Assembly: GCF_003841505.1 (NCBI RefSeq)
Contig: NZ_REGA01000013.1
Location: forward strand, 62,001-126,000
Origin: Natrarchaeobius chitinivorans
GTDB taxonomy: Archaea; Halobacteriota; Halobacteria; Halobacteriales; Natrialbaceae
Direction of reading: 5' to 3'
Length of the DNA stretch: 64,000 nt
Shown here: in pieces, positions 53,717 to 62,299 of the stretch
Layout: each line of letters begins with the position of its first letter
How positions within the stretch are numbered: position 1 is the stretch's first letter
Program-made: the position numbers and the translations under genes
The notes under the pieces: generated by a model
Told to the model about the DNA's origin: nothing
Databases searched by the model: none
The model's input: the letters and a program-made list of their open reading frames with translations, nothing else

Positions 53717-54214
53717 ATGGGGTTCAGTACGAGCGGCGCTGTTCTGGTCATACTCATCGGCGTTCTCGTGGCCATGAGCGTCATCGTCCCCACGGTGTTC
53801 AACGTCGGTGCGGCGACTGGCGAGGCGTTTTCCACCCAGAGCGAACAGCTCCGTGATCAACAGAACACGGCCATCGCGATCGAGTCGTTCGAGAACGTCA
53901 CCGACACGGATACGGAGGCGAACGCGACCGTCAATATTACGAATGCTGGCGCGTCTTCGCTGTCCGTCGGTAAAACCGATCTGGTCGTCAACGGCGAGTA
54001 CTATCCGATTCGCGGGAGCGACGCCGAAACGACGATAGTCGACGGCGAGGCCAACCGCTCGAGCAGCGATATCTGGTCGCCAGGGTCTCACCTCGAAGTC
54101 GAGATTATCGACGACAACCTCGAAACGGTGATCACGGGCGACGGTGATCGCGTTCGGATCACGACCGAACACGGAATCGCCGACGCGGCGACGATCACGG
54201 AGGCGGATGGGTAA
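53717..54214 (+). CDS. arlF: ArlF, periplasmic archaellum stator protein
   Basis: 165 residues. N-terminal helix (MGFSTSGAVLVILIGVLVAMSVIVPTVF) then a beta-rich acidic exterior domain (NATVNITNAGASSLSV). ArlF and ArlG form the stator contacting the S-layer. The start is ATG 53717; a 200-bp gap separates it from the archaellins. Stop is directly before arlG's ATG. Confidence 0.85.
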   Translation: MGFSTSGAVLVILIGVLVAMSVIVPTVFNVGAATGEAFSTQSEQLRDQQNTAIAIESFENVTDTDTEANATVNITNAGASSLSVGKTDLVVNGEYYPIRGSDAETTIVDGEANRSSSDIWSPGSHLEVEIIDDNLETVITGDGDRVRITTEHGIADAATITEADG

Positions 54215-54700
54215 ATGGCGAGCGTTTCGGCTGCCCACCTGATCATGTTCATCGGAAGTCTGGTGATCGCGTCTGCCGTCGCCGGGACGGTGATCATGGA
54301 GGCCGGACAGGTAAGCGACTCGATCGAGACCCGTGGGACGTCAGTCGCAGACGAAATCGAGACCGAAATCGCGATCATCAGCGACGCCTCTCGATCCGAG
54401 ACGATCGTCGATGATGACGCCCGGACCGTTACCCTTCTGGTCAAAAACATCGGAAACGCAGATCTCGAGGCCGACTCGAGTACCGTCGATATATTAGTCG
54501 ACAGTTCGTACGTTTCGTCCGCCGACGTCACTGTCGAACGCGTCGACGCCGACAGTACTGTCTGGGAACCGGGCGGTGTCGTCGCGATCGAAATCGCAGA
54601 CCAGAGTGTGGACGGCGATACAGCTGTGACGCTCATCGTCAGTGGAAACGAGGACACGATACGATTCCACTGGGCCGCCGAAGACGAGGCAGACGATTGA
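54215..54700 (+). CDS. arlG: ArlG, archaellum stator partner
   Basis: 161 residues with a classic MASVSAAHLIMFIGSLVIASAVAG N-terminal helix and a beta-sandwich exterior part (TVTLLVKNIGNADLEADS, SSTVDILVDSSYVSSADV). It begins at the base after the arlF stop, so the pair is co-made, as known for the ArlF/G stator. Confidence 0.88.
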   Translation: MASVSAAHLIMFIGSLVIASAVAGTVIMEAGQVSDSIETRGTSVADEIETEIAIISDASRSETIVDDDARTVTLLVKNIGNADLEADSSTVDILVDSSYVSSADVTVERVDADSTVWEPGGVVAIEIADQSVDGDTAVTLIVSGNEDTIRFHWAAEDEADD

Positions 54701-54714
54701 AACGACACTGAACC

Positions 54715-56094
54715 ATGACATTCCTACTATTCAGCGGACTCGGGGCCGACGACGAAGACGACACCGATGACGGAGGTGACGATCTCCTCGGTGGTGATGA
54801 TGACGGACTGTTGGGTGATGACCTCGGATTCGATGACGACGACGGCGGGTCGGATGACGACGAGCTCAATTACCGACTCGACGAAGTCGAAAAGGAGATC
54901 GATTCGCTCGGTAACAAGGTCGAAACCGTTCGTGGCGAGAACGAAAAGATCAGCGATTCGATCTCGTCGGTCGAACGAAACGTCGACAAACTGGTCGATC
55001 TCTACGAAATCGTCACTCACGGCATCAACCCGTTCGTGGGCGACCAGGAGATCGGCAACGCGTTCGAAACTGCGACCGAACAGGGGGGTTTCGGTGCGAG
55101 CGACGATCCGACGGACGAAATCGATCCCGAAATCGCAGACGCCGAGGCGACGGATTTCCTTACCGACGATATCGAGTCGGACGACGATATTGACGATTTC
55201 GGGGATGACCCGTTCTCCGACCTCGACGGTGAGGAAGAGACCGATTCAGAACTCGACGACGAACCCATGGACGACAAGACAGCCGACGACGAATTCGACG
55301 ACTTCCTGGCACCGGATAACGACGATGTTGCCGATGAGGATCCGCTCGAGGCGGATGACGACCCGTTCGAAGCGGATGACGACCCGCCCGGTCACGACGA
55401 CGATCCGATCGATCACTCGAGCGAGATCGAAGATGACGATCCACTCGATGGGCGGGAAGACGATGGTCTCACGACTGATAAGACGGCGACCGCCGTTGCG
55501 GACGACCTCGAGGAGGCGATCAACGGGGAGATCGGTGAACCGCCGTATCTGGTTCGCCATCCCGCACAGAACGGTGCGGAGATAACGACCCTGGAGTGGC
55601 TCGAGTTTCTGGTGGAGTCGGGCGGTATCGACAGCGCGTCTCGGACGATCGCGTACTACGAGACGGTCGGATGGATTTCATCTCCCGTCGAGACGTACCT
55701 CCAGTCGCTGCTGAACGGATTCGGTGACGAGTCGGTCTCGCCAGCGGACGACCCTGATGCGAACTCCCCACTCGGAACGAGCGTCCACAGGCAGAGTCTG
55801 CGTTATATTGCGACGATCGCGACACCGGAACGAACTCCAGACTCGCTCGAGGGTTGGGCGGGTTCGGAAAACGAGACCGAACTCGCCACCGGCTCAGTCG
55901 ACAATCTCACGACTGAACCTGATACCGACTCGAACAGTGAACCGACGGATCGGCCTGTTGCAGGGCCGGGAGAGGGTACTGGTGATGAGGCGGCTACTGA
56001 ACCGGTAGCTGATCGTGATGATGGATTGGCTGGCGACTCGGAAGATGGTGGGGATGGATTGGCTGGCGAATTGGAAGATGGTGGTAATAGTTGA
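54715..56094 (+). CDS. ArlC/D/E-family motor-ring protein, first copy
   Basis: 459 residues. An acidic N-terminus precedes a coiled coil (LNYRLDEVEKEIDSLGNKV, SISSVERNVDKLVDLYEIV) like ArlC. A long Asp-rich linker follows, then the ArlD/E fold (EPPYLVRHPAQNG, LEWLEFLVESGGID, RTIAYYETVGWISSPVETYLQSLLNG). A disordered acidic tail ends it. It starts 14 bp after arlG. These proteins form the cytosolic ring that receives CheF-CheY signals. It is a paralogue of the protein at 59436; which one is ArlCE and which ArlD I cannot settle by eye. Confidence 0.85.
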   Translation: MTFLLFSGLGADDEDDTDDGGDDLLGGDDDGLLGDDLGFDDDDGGSDDDELNYRLDEVEKEIDSLGNKVETVRGENEKISDSISSVERNVDKLVDLYEIVTHGINPFVGDQEIGNAFETATEQGGFGASDDPTDEIDPEIADAEATDFLTDDIESDDDIDDFGDDPFSDLDGEEETDSELDDEPMDDKTADDEFDDFLAPDNDDVADEDPLEADDDPFEADDDPPGHDDDPIDHSSEIEDDDPLDGREDDGLTTDKTATAVADDLEEAINGEIGEPPYLVRHPAQNGAEITTLEWLEFLVESGGIDSASRTIAYYETVGWISSPVETYLQSLLNGFGDESVSPADDPDANSPLGTSVHRQSLRYIATIATPERTPDSLEGWAGSENETELATGSVDNLTTEPDTDSNSEPTDRPVAGPGEGTGDEAATEPVADRDDGLAGDSEDGGDGLAGELEDGGNS

Positions 56095-56306
56095 CGAACT
56101 GAGTGATGATCCCTGTACCAGCGGACTGAGTCCGGACGCGACGACCGTCAGAGTGTAAACAGCCGGAAGGTTTGTATGGTGTGCCTCGAGATCACATTCA
56201 TCCGACGAACCGCTGTCTCACGACTCGACGTGACTGAACGGATACCGGTCACGCGGTTCGACGAACCGTTTGCTCGAGTCCACTTTCCGGTCACGTCCGT
56301 GAGTCC

Positions 56307-58076
56307 GTGGTGAGTATCGGAATCAGATTACAACGTATCGCGGAAATCATGGGAATCGCTGGAAACGCGGCGACGGTGAACGAATTCGGTGCGTCGATCC
56401 TTCGGGCGTACGACGAGATGGATCTCCCGGCCAGGATCTACATCCTGGGAATCGTTTTTCCGTCGTTTCTCGTCTTCGTCGGGGCGATCGTCGGCGGCGT
56501 GCTGTTCGACGGATTCGTTCTCGTCCGTCTCCTGTTACCCGCGCTCGGTCTGTTGATCTTCGTTGCTGCGATCGGCTATCCACGGCTGGCCGTCGATCAG
56601 CGTCGCATCGAGATGGAGAACCGATTCCATCTCTTCGTTATTCACATGACGATCCTGTCGACGACGAATATTGATCGGATGGAGGTGTTGCGGCGGCTCG
56701 CGGCCGAAGAGGAGTACGGCGAACTGGCCGCCGAGATTCAGCGCGTCGTCGATCTTGTCGACGTCTGGCACCTGAGTCTGGGTGACGCCTGTCGTCGACG
56801 AGCCGCGGACGTTCCGAGCGAGTCGGTCGAGGACCTCCTCGAGCGAATGGCCTACACGCTCGGTGCCGGCCAGAGTCTCGACGAGTTCCTCTTCCAGGAA
56901 CAGGACGTGCTGATCGAAAAGTACTCGACGGTCTATCGTCAGTCACTCGGCAATCTGGACGTCCTCAAAGACCTGTACCTCTCGTTGATAATCTCGATGA
57001 CCTTCGCGCTCGTGTTCGCCATCGTCTTGCCGCTTTTGACGGGGAACGACCCGACGATCACGGCGAGTATCGTCATCGTGATGTTCATCTTCGTTCAGAT
57101 CGGGTTTTTCTTCATCATCAAAGCGGTCGTTCCCGACGACCCGGTCTGGTATCTCGAGGACGGCTACCGAACCACGGCCAAAAAACGATTACTCGCGTCC
57201 ACTGTCGTCGGAATCGGACTCACCGCACTCGTTATCACCTGGCTTATTCTCGCGTTCTACGATCTGGCTCCGAGTCCGACTCCGATCTCGAGCAACACCC
57301 TTCCGCTCTTGCTCTACATGCCGATCGCGACGCTGCCGCTTTTGATTCCTGGATCGGTGTTCTGGTACGAGGAGCGCCGCGTCGTCGACCGGGATCGGAT
57401 GTTCCCGAACTTCATTCGCGCGCTCGGGACCAGCGAAAGTGCAAAGCAAAGCACGACGACAGAGGTTCTCTCGACGCTTCGGACGAAAGACTTCGGTCCG
57501 CTTTCGGAAAACGTAGACGACCTCTACCGGCGGTTGAACATGCGCCTGAGCACTGAAAAGTCGTGGCGCTACTTCACCGGCGATACGCACTCGTTTCTGA
57601 TCCAGAAGTTCAGCGAAATGTATCTGGTCGGCAGAGACATGGGTGGTGGTCCGAAACGACTCGGGGAACTCATCAGCCAGAACATGAACGAAATCGTCAA
57701 CTTGCGCGAAGAACGACGCCAGGAAACGACGACGTTGATCGGCGTCGTCTACGGTATCACGGCTGCGTCCGCGTTTGCGTTCTTTATCGGTCTCGAGCTT
57801 GCAGTGATGCTCTCGAGTTTCGATATCAATACGGACGGCGAGGTTATCGGAGGGACCCTGATCCATACCGAACAGTACAACGTTCCGATCCTTCGCTTTC
57901 TGATCGTCCTCGTGTTGATCTTCAACGCCTTCATTTCGTCGCTCGTCCTTCGAGTTGCTGACGGCGGTCACTTCGGCAATTCGTACGTCCACTTTACGGC
58001 GTTGCTCTGGATCGGTGCGGTGACTGGGACGATTACGGAACGACTCGTCGACCTGATAATCACGGTTGACATCTAG
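56307..58076 (+). CDS. arlJ: ArlJ, membrane platform of the archaellum motor
   Basis: About 589 residues (GTG start; GTG 3 bases on or ATG at 56349 possible). TadC/ArlJ fold: two GspF-like cytosolic halves with RRIEMENRFHLFVIHMTILSTTNIDRMEVL and DRMFPNFIRALGTSESAKQSTTTEV, and several membrane helices. It anchors the filament and is driven by ArlI. Here it comes before arlH and arlI with 3.4 kb between, while it usually directly follows arlI. It lies after the first ArlC/D/E gene with a 212-bp gap. Confidence 0.93.
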   Translation: MVSIGIRLQRIAEIMGIAGNAATVNEFGASILRAYDEMDLPARIYILGIVFPSFLVFVGAIVGGVLFDGFVLVRLLLPALGLLIFVAAIGYPRLAVDQRRIEMENRFHLFVIHMTILSTTNIDRMEVLRRLAAEEEYGELAAEIQRVVDLVDVWHLSLGDACRRRAADVPSESVEDLLERMAYTLGAGQSLDEFLFQEQDVLIEKYSTVYRQSLGNLDVLKDLYLSLIISMTFALVFAIVLPLLTGNDPTITASIVIVMFIFVQIGFFFIIKAVVPDDPVWYLEDGYRTTAKKRLLASTVVGIGLTALVITWLILAFYDLAPSPTPISSNTLPLLLYMPIATLPLLIPGSVFWYEERRVVDRDRMFPNFIRALGTSESAKQSTTTEVLSTLRTKDFGPLSENVDDLYRRLNMRLSTEKSWRYFTGDTHSFLIQKFSEMYLVGRDMGGGPKRLGELISQNMNEIVNLREERRQETTTLIGVVYGITAASAFAFFIGLELAVMLSSFDINTDGEVIGGTLIHTEQYNVPILRFLIVLVLIFNAFISSLVLRVADGGHFGNSYVHFTALLWIGAVTGTITERLVDLIITVDI

Positions 58077-58300
58077 TACCCTCCCAAGCGTCGACTGATG
58101 AGCGAAATCGATACCATCCGCATGATTTCGACGACCTGTTCAGGGTCAAAACGCCACCAGTACCGTTCCAACGAAACCTCTGTCGGGGCGAGCTTCGCCA
58201 CCTCGGGCCACAAGATAGAACATCCGCCCCTCCAAAGTTCGTCTATATCGAGATGACTCGCAAGCGTTCCGGATTGAATCTGTCGAACCGAGCCGTACAA
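58075..58300 (-). pseudogene. Relic D2, remnant coding end
   Basis: 58075-58160 matches relic D1 at 30403. The minus strand gives a readable fragment LWPEVAKLAPTEVSLER then YWWRFDPEQVVEIMR and SLISRRLGGY. The source protein is unidentified; a transposase end is possible. It overlaps the small ORF on the opposite strand. Confidence 0.35.
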
Positions 58301-58387
58301 TCGGCTCAGAGTGGTGTATTGCTGTTTGGTATCGCGATCATGCTGTCGATCTTTATGGGTGCCGTTATCCTTATCAACGGGGTCTAA
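58253..58387 (+). CDS. 44-residue membrane microprotein in the archaellum locus
   Basis: Short frame with an ATG at 58253 and TAA at 58385-58387. A basic front (MTRKRSGLNLSNRAVQ) precedes one strong helix (GVLLFGIAIMLSIFMGAVIL). It could be a small membrane subunit or an unprocessed pilin-like peptide. Codon use looks ordinary. Its stop overlaps the start of a family A repeat. No family recognised. Confidence 0.45.
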   Translation: MTRKRSGLNLSNRAVQSAQSGVLLFGIAIMLSIFMGAVILINGV

Positions 58388-58459
58388 TACGGTTTACTAT
58401 CAGCCAGTGCTGGAGACCGGGGCCCCGTTTCACCGGTAAACCCCTACCCCAATCCGTAT
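58387..58459. repeat. Palindromic repeat family A, copy 4 (short, diverged)
   Basis: ATACGGTTTACTATCAGCCA at the left and CCCCAATCCGTAT at the right. The inner part CCGGGGCCCCG is different but self-complementary. Confidence 0.5.
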
Positions 58460-58483
58460 GAGCCGACGCGACTTCGATTGCCG

Positions 58484-59128
58484 TTATTCGATTGCCTCGA
58501 GCAGTTCTCCCAGGCTGCTCGACCTATCGAGACCGTGTTTTCTGGCCGCCTGACGAAGCTGTACCGGCGACAGTGGCGGTGCGAACTCGGAGCGCTCGAT
58601 GAGCAGTGAGGCCGTCCGCTGGGTTGGCGTCTCTGTCGCGACGTGCTGTGCGTACCAGAGAACCAGGTTATTGAACGTCCCGACGACGTCGTCGGAACTC
58701 GTTCGATGACGGACCGCCGTCCGGTCGAACTGCGCGACGATGTCGAGTGCAAACCGCGCATCCGTTCGATCGAGTTCGTCAGCAAGAACCGATCGTGCCA
58801 CTTCCGGGCTCCGGATGGGCTTCTGACCGTCGTCGGTCGGACCGTCCGGGGTGTCCGATCGATTTGGATCCCGACTGTGGTGGTTCTGTGGTTGTGGTGG
58901 GGTTCGATCGGAGTCCGCGGTGGTGTCCGGGACGCCAGTGGGGCGTTTCTCCGAGGAAACGACGAACCTCCCTTCGGACACTTTCGAGACGTACGGACTG
59001 TCGGTAAAATCGAGTTCCTCCGGAGAGAGAGCCCCGCCACTTCCGGAGGGCTTTGGCTGCTCGCTCGGGAGTACAGGCGGCACGTCGGCTTTCTCTTTCG
59101 GGTTATCTTCCTTGTTACTGTCCGGCAT
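58484..59128 (-). CDS. Disordered-plus-helical protein (DUF7500-like) in the arl locus
   Basis: 214 residues. N-terminal low-complexity part, a short conserved block (LSPEELDFTDSPYVSKVSEGRFVVSS), another linker, and a C-terminal helical domain (RSVLADELDRTDARFALDIVAQFD, LVLWYAQHVATETPTQRTASLLIER). I recall the block from haloarchaeal proteins near archaellum genes, so the DUF number is from memory. It is read opposite to the arl genes and may regulate or interact with them. Function unknown. Confidence 0.65.
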   Translation of the reverse strand: MPDSNKEDNPKEKADVPPVLPSEQPKPSGSGGALSPEELDFTDSPYVSKVSEGRFVVSSEKRPTGVPDTTADSDRTPPQPQNHHSRDPNRSDTPDGPTDDGQKPIRSPEVARSVLADELDRTDARFALDIVAQFDRTAVRHRTSSDDVVGTFNNLVLWYAQHVATETPTQRTASLLIERSEFAPPLSPVQLRQAARKHGLDRSSSLGELLEAIE

Positions 59129-59289
59129 ACCTGTCCCGTAGACTGTCGGTTATACGCGCACCAAAAAGAAACCTCGGTTCGTTTCCCATCGTATCGAAAC
59201 TGGGTTATCTACATCTCTAGTAATACTAAACTATGCTAAACGATCTCTTGATACATGGTCTGACGAAACGGACACGCGGCCGGAACCAC

Positions 59290-59296
59290 TTAATAT
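59290..59296 (+). promoter_or_regulatory. TATA-like box before the second ArlC/D/E gene
   Basis: TTAATAT at 59290 predicts a start near 59320, leaving about 110 bases of leader before the ATG at 59436. The rest of 59129-59435 shows AT-rich sequence and no gene. Confidence 0.35.
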
Positions 59297-59435
59297 GTTG
59301 ATTTACATAGTACCGACAGATGACGACTCGCTACCCCCATAACCAACGTCAGGTTGGTTCGATTGATACACCCTTCGTCCTCGAAACCGATCGGGACGAG
59401 CGTGGTTTCGATCGAACTCCTGTAACGAACTCACC

Positions 59436-61529
59436 ATGTTACTGTCCATAATCGGCAATATACTCGGGAACGACGAAAGTGACTCGAACGCCGGAAACGG
59501 CGACGGATCGCTCGACACCGATGAATTTGCGGGCAGTATGAGCCAAGAAGAGCTGATGCCTGGTGTGAGTTCCGGCGGCGAACTGAGTAGCGACGGGTCC
59601 GGCTCGGGAATGGGGGATTCGGACCTGTTCGGCGACGACGGCGACACCGACGACTTTCTCGGAGATGACGGTGAAATGGCCGATGATGGCGGAATGTCCA
59701 TCGACGGGATGGGGGAGATGGATGACGCCGGTGGCGTTTCGAGCGAGATCGAGTCTCGTGTCGAGGATATGGAAAACGAGGTCGGTTCGCTCGCGTCGAC
59801 CGTCAACACTGTCCAGAGCGAGAACGAGAACATCAGCGAGTCTCTCGACGAGATCGAAGAGAACATCAGGAAACTCCTCGAGGTTTACGAGATGGTTACG
59901 CAGGGAGTCAATCCGTTTGTCGAGGGTGACTCCCTGAACGACACGTTCGGCGGCCCCGGTGGGGGAGCACAGGGTACGGGCAACTTCGGCGGTGCCAGTC
60001 TCTTCGATACTGATGAGGATGACGGAGACGACGACGCGGTCGACGATGACATCGCGGACGCCGAAGCTGAGGACTTCCTCGACGAGAGCGTAATCGACGA
60101 CGATGAGTTTGGATTCGACGATGACGACGACGGCTTCGACGACGAGTTCGACGATGGCGATGACGAGTTCGAGGACGCCGGTACGACCGGCGGTGATGAC
60201 GGCGATCTGTCCTTCGACGAACTAAAATCCGAGTACGACTCGGGGGATGCCGACTGGGACGACGACGACGAATCGGACCCGTCGGACGACGACCTCGAGA
60301 ACGGGGTTGTCGATGCCTTTGAGGGCGACGATGACGCGCTCGAGGACGAGTCCGACGACCCGCTCGAGGAACTCGACGACGAAGCGACCTCCGCCATCGA
60401 CGACGAACTTGCCGGCGGAGATTCCGAGGATGTGCTCGGTCGGACCGACCAGTCCCCACTCGCCGGACCCGACATCCCGTGGGATGACGGTAACCGTCCG
60501 TATCTCGAGTCCGTTCCCTCGGAGTACGATACGGAGTTCGTCGTGATGGACTGGCTCGATTACCTCGTCGCGGCGGTCGGACTCGATGGAGCGGCCCGAA
60601 CGATTCGGTTTTACGGATCGATCCACTGGATAAGCGACGGCGTCGAGGAGTATCTCAGAACGATTCTGAACGGGTTCGACGGCGGACCCGAAGTCGCCGA
60701 TCCCGAGCCACTGTCTTCTCTCGGCGTCGATCACGCGCGGAGTCTCTGGTGGATTCAACAGATCGGTACGCCGTCGAAAAAGCGGTGCTCGTTCGATGAG
60801 TGGCTCGACGACGAACGCCCCTTGCACGCGTCTCAGTCGTTCCCTGCCACACTCGATGGCGAAGACGGTGGAGCGCTGTCTCGCCTGCAAACCGACGCGG
60901 AATCGGATGCGTTCGATCCGGACGGATCGGACGACACCGCCGAAACGGAGCGGATCGATTTCGAGGAATACGATCCGGACACTGGCTCGAGCAACGAAAA
61001 TCTCACGGTCGAAACCCCATCGGAGCCACGACGTACCGATGAGCCAGTTGTCCACGAGTTCGACGAAGAGAACGTCGACGACGCTGCCCAGGACCGACCG
61101 GGAGCCGAGGATGCTGTCGAGGCGAGTCTCGAGGAACCCGACCGGGGTGTCCGGACGATCCACATCGAGGAGGACACCACCGAAGCCGTGCCGACGGATG
61201 AGCGACCCGCAGATGGGCCCACGTTCTCTGATCGACCGAAACAGGGCGATGTCGAACGGATGATCTGGGTCAATTCGGACATAATTCTCTCGGAGACGGG
61301 CCTCGAAATCCCCGGAATATCCGATGTACACTGCAACGGCACCGGAGTCGAGTACGCACAACCGGCGCTCGAGACCGACCGTGGCTCGGGTTCGAACCAA
61401 CCGCGAGAACCGTCGACGAAGCCCCTCGTTGCATCGGACGAAGAAAGCGATCTGGAACGGTGGCAACTCGAACTCATCCGATCACTGTTGACGTCTGAAG
61501 ACGAACACGAACAGGTCCACGACACATGA
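59436..61529 (+). CDS. ArlC/D/E-family motor-ring protein, large second copy
   Basis: 697 residues. Acidic N-terminus, coiled coil (EIESRVEDMENEVGSL, ISESLDEIEENIRKLLEVYEMV), a very long Asp-rich linker, the ArlD/E fold (RPYLESVPSEYDTEF, VMDWLDYLVAAVGLDGAARTIRFYGSIHWI), then a 250-residue acidic tail with a final helix (ERWQLELIRSLLTSED). It overlaps arlH by 4 bp. Large size compared with the 459-residue paralogue. Ring subunit that couples CheF to the motor. Confidence 0.87.
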   Translation: MLLSIIGNILGNDESDSNAGNGDGSLDTDEFAGSMSQEELMPGVSSGGELSSDGSGSGMGDSDLFGDDGDTDDFLGDDGEMADDGGMSIDGMGEMDDAGGVSSEIESRVEDMENEVGSLASTVNTVQSENENISESLDEIEENIRKLLEVYEMVTQGVNPFVEGDSLNDTFGGPGGGAQGTGNFGGASLFDTDEDDGDDDAVDDDIADAEAEDFLDESVIDDDEFGFDDDDDGFDDEFDDGDDEFEDAGTTGGDDGDLSFDELKSEYDSGDADWDDDDESDPSDDDLENGVVDAFEGDDDALEDESDDPLEELDDEATSAIDDELAGGDSEDVLGRTDQSPLAGPDIPWDDGNRPYLESVPSEYDTEFVVMDWLDYLVAAVGLDGAARTIRFYGSIHWISDGVEEYLRTILNGFDGGPEVADPEPLSSLGVDHARSLWWIQQIGTPSKKRCSFDEWLDDERPLHASQSFPATLDGEDGGALSRLQTDAESDAFDPDGSDDTAETERIDFEEYDPDTGSSNENLTVETPSEPRRTDEPVVHEFDEENVDDAAQDRPGAEDAVEASLEEPDRGVRTIHIEEDTTEAVPTDERPADGPTFSDRPKQGDVERMIWVNSDIILSETGLEIPGISDVHCNGTGVEYAQPALETDRGSGSNQPREPSTKPLVASDEESDLERWQLELIRSLLTSEDEHEQVHDT

Positions 61530-62284
61530 GCAAACTCAATAACATCTTCTCGATCGGCCTGGACGACCGCGATCGGCTGAATAAAGAACTCGGTGGTGGT
61601 ATTCCAACGGGGAGTATCGTTCTGATGGAAGGCGATTACGGTGCCGGAAAGAGCGCGATTTCACAGCGGTTTACCTACGGGTTATGTGAAACCGGCAAGT
61701 CGGTTACGTTCCTCTCGACCGAACTCGAGGTCAAAGGATTCGTCGAGCAGATGGATTCGCTGGATTACAACGTCGAAGAGCACCTGTTGTTCGAGAACCT
61801 GTTGTTTCTCCACGGGGATCTGGACAGCGGTGGGGTTCTCTCGTCGGCTGGTGAGGAGGACACCCGTCAGGACCTCCTGACGGACCTGATGGACGAGGAT
61901 ACGATCTGGTCTGCGGATATCATCATTATCGATACGTTCGATGCGATTCTCCGAAACGATCCGAAGTTCGAAGCCCTCGTCAGACAGAACGACGAACGAC
62001 AGGCCGCACTCGAGATAATTTCGTTTCTCAGGAACGTCATCTCACAGGGCAAAGTCGTCGTTCTGACGGTCGACCCGTCGACGGTCGGTCAAGAAGCGAT
62101 CGGGCCGTTCAGATCGATCGCGGACGTCTTCATCGAACTCGAGATGATCGAAGTCGGCAACGACATTCGCCGACAGCTCTTCATCAAGCGGTTCGCCGGA
62201 ATGGGTGAACAGGTCGGTGACAGAATCGGATACTCCGTTCGATCCGGAACGGGTATCGTAATCGAAAACCGTAGCGTCGCCTAA
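61526..62284 (+). CDS. arlH: ArlH, motor-associated RecA-like ATPase
   Basis: 252 residues. Walker A is GDYGAGKS (residues 36-43), a middle SLDYNVEEHLLFENLLFLHG, and Walker B-like DIIIIDTFDAILRN. ArlH regulates ArlI/ArlJ assembly through nucleotide state. The gene starts inside the end of the ArlC/D/E gene and is 15 bp before arlI, as in most archaella. Confidence 0.94.
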   Translation: MSKLNNIFSIGLDDRDRLNKELGGGIPTGSIVLMEGDYGAGKSAISQRFTYGLCETGKSVTFLSTELEVKGFVEQMDSLDYNVEEHLLFENLLFLHGDLDSGGVLSSAGEEDTRQDLLTDLMDEDTIWSADIIIIDTFDAILRNDPKFEALVRQNDERQAALEIISFLRNVISQGKVVVLTVDPSTVGQEAIGPFRSIADVFIELEMIEVGNDIRRQLFIKRFAGMGEQVGDRIGYSVRSGTGIVIENRSVA

Positions 62285-62299
62285 TTCGGTGTCCGTTGT

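Noticed and set aside
60222-61466. 414-codon minus-strand frame inside the large ArlC/D/E gene
   Set aside because: Mirror of Asp-rich coding sequence; no motif and no reason for a gene there.
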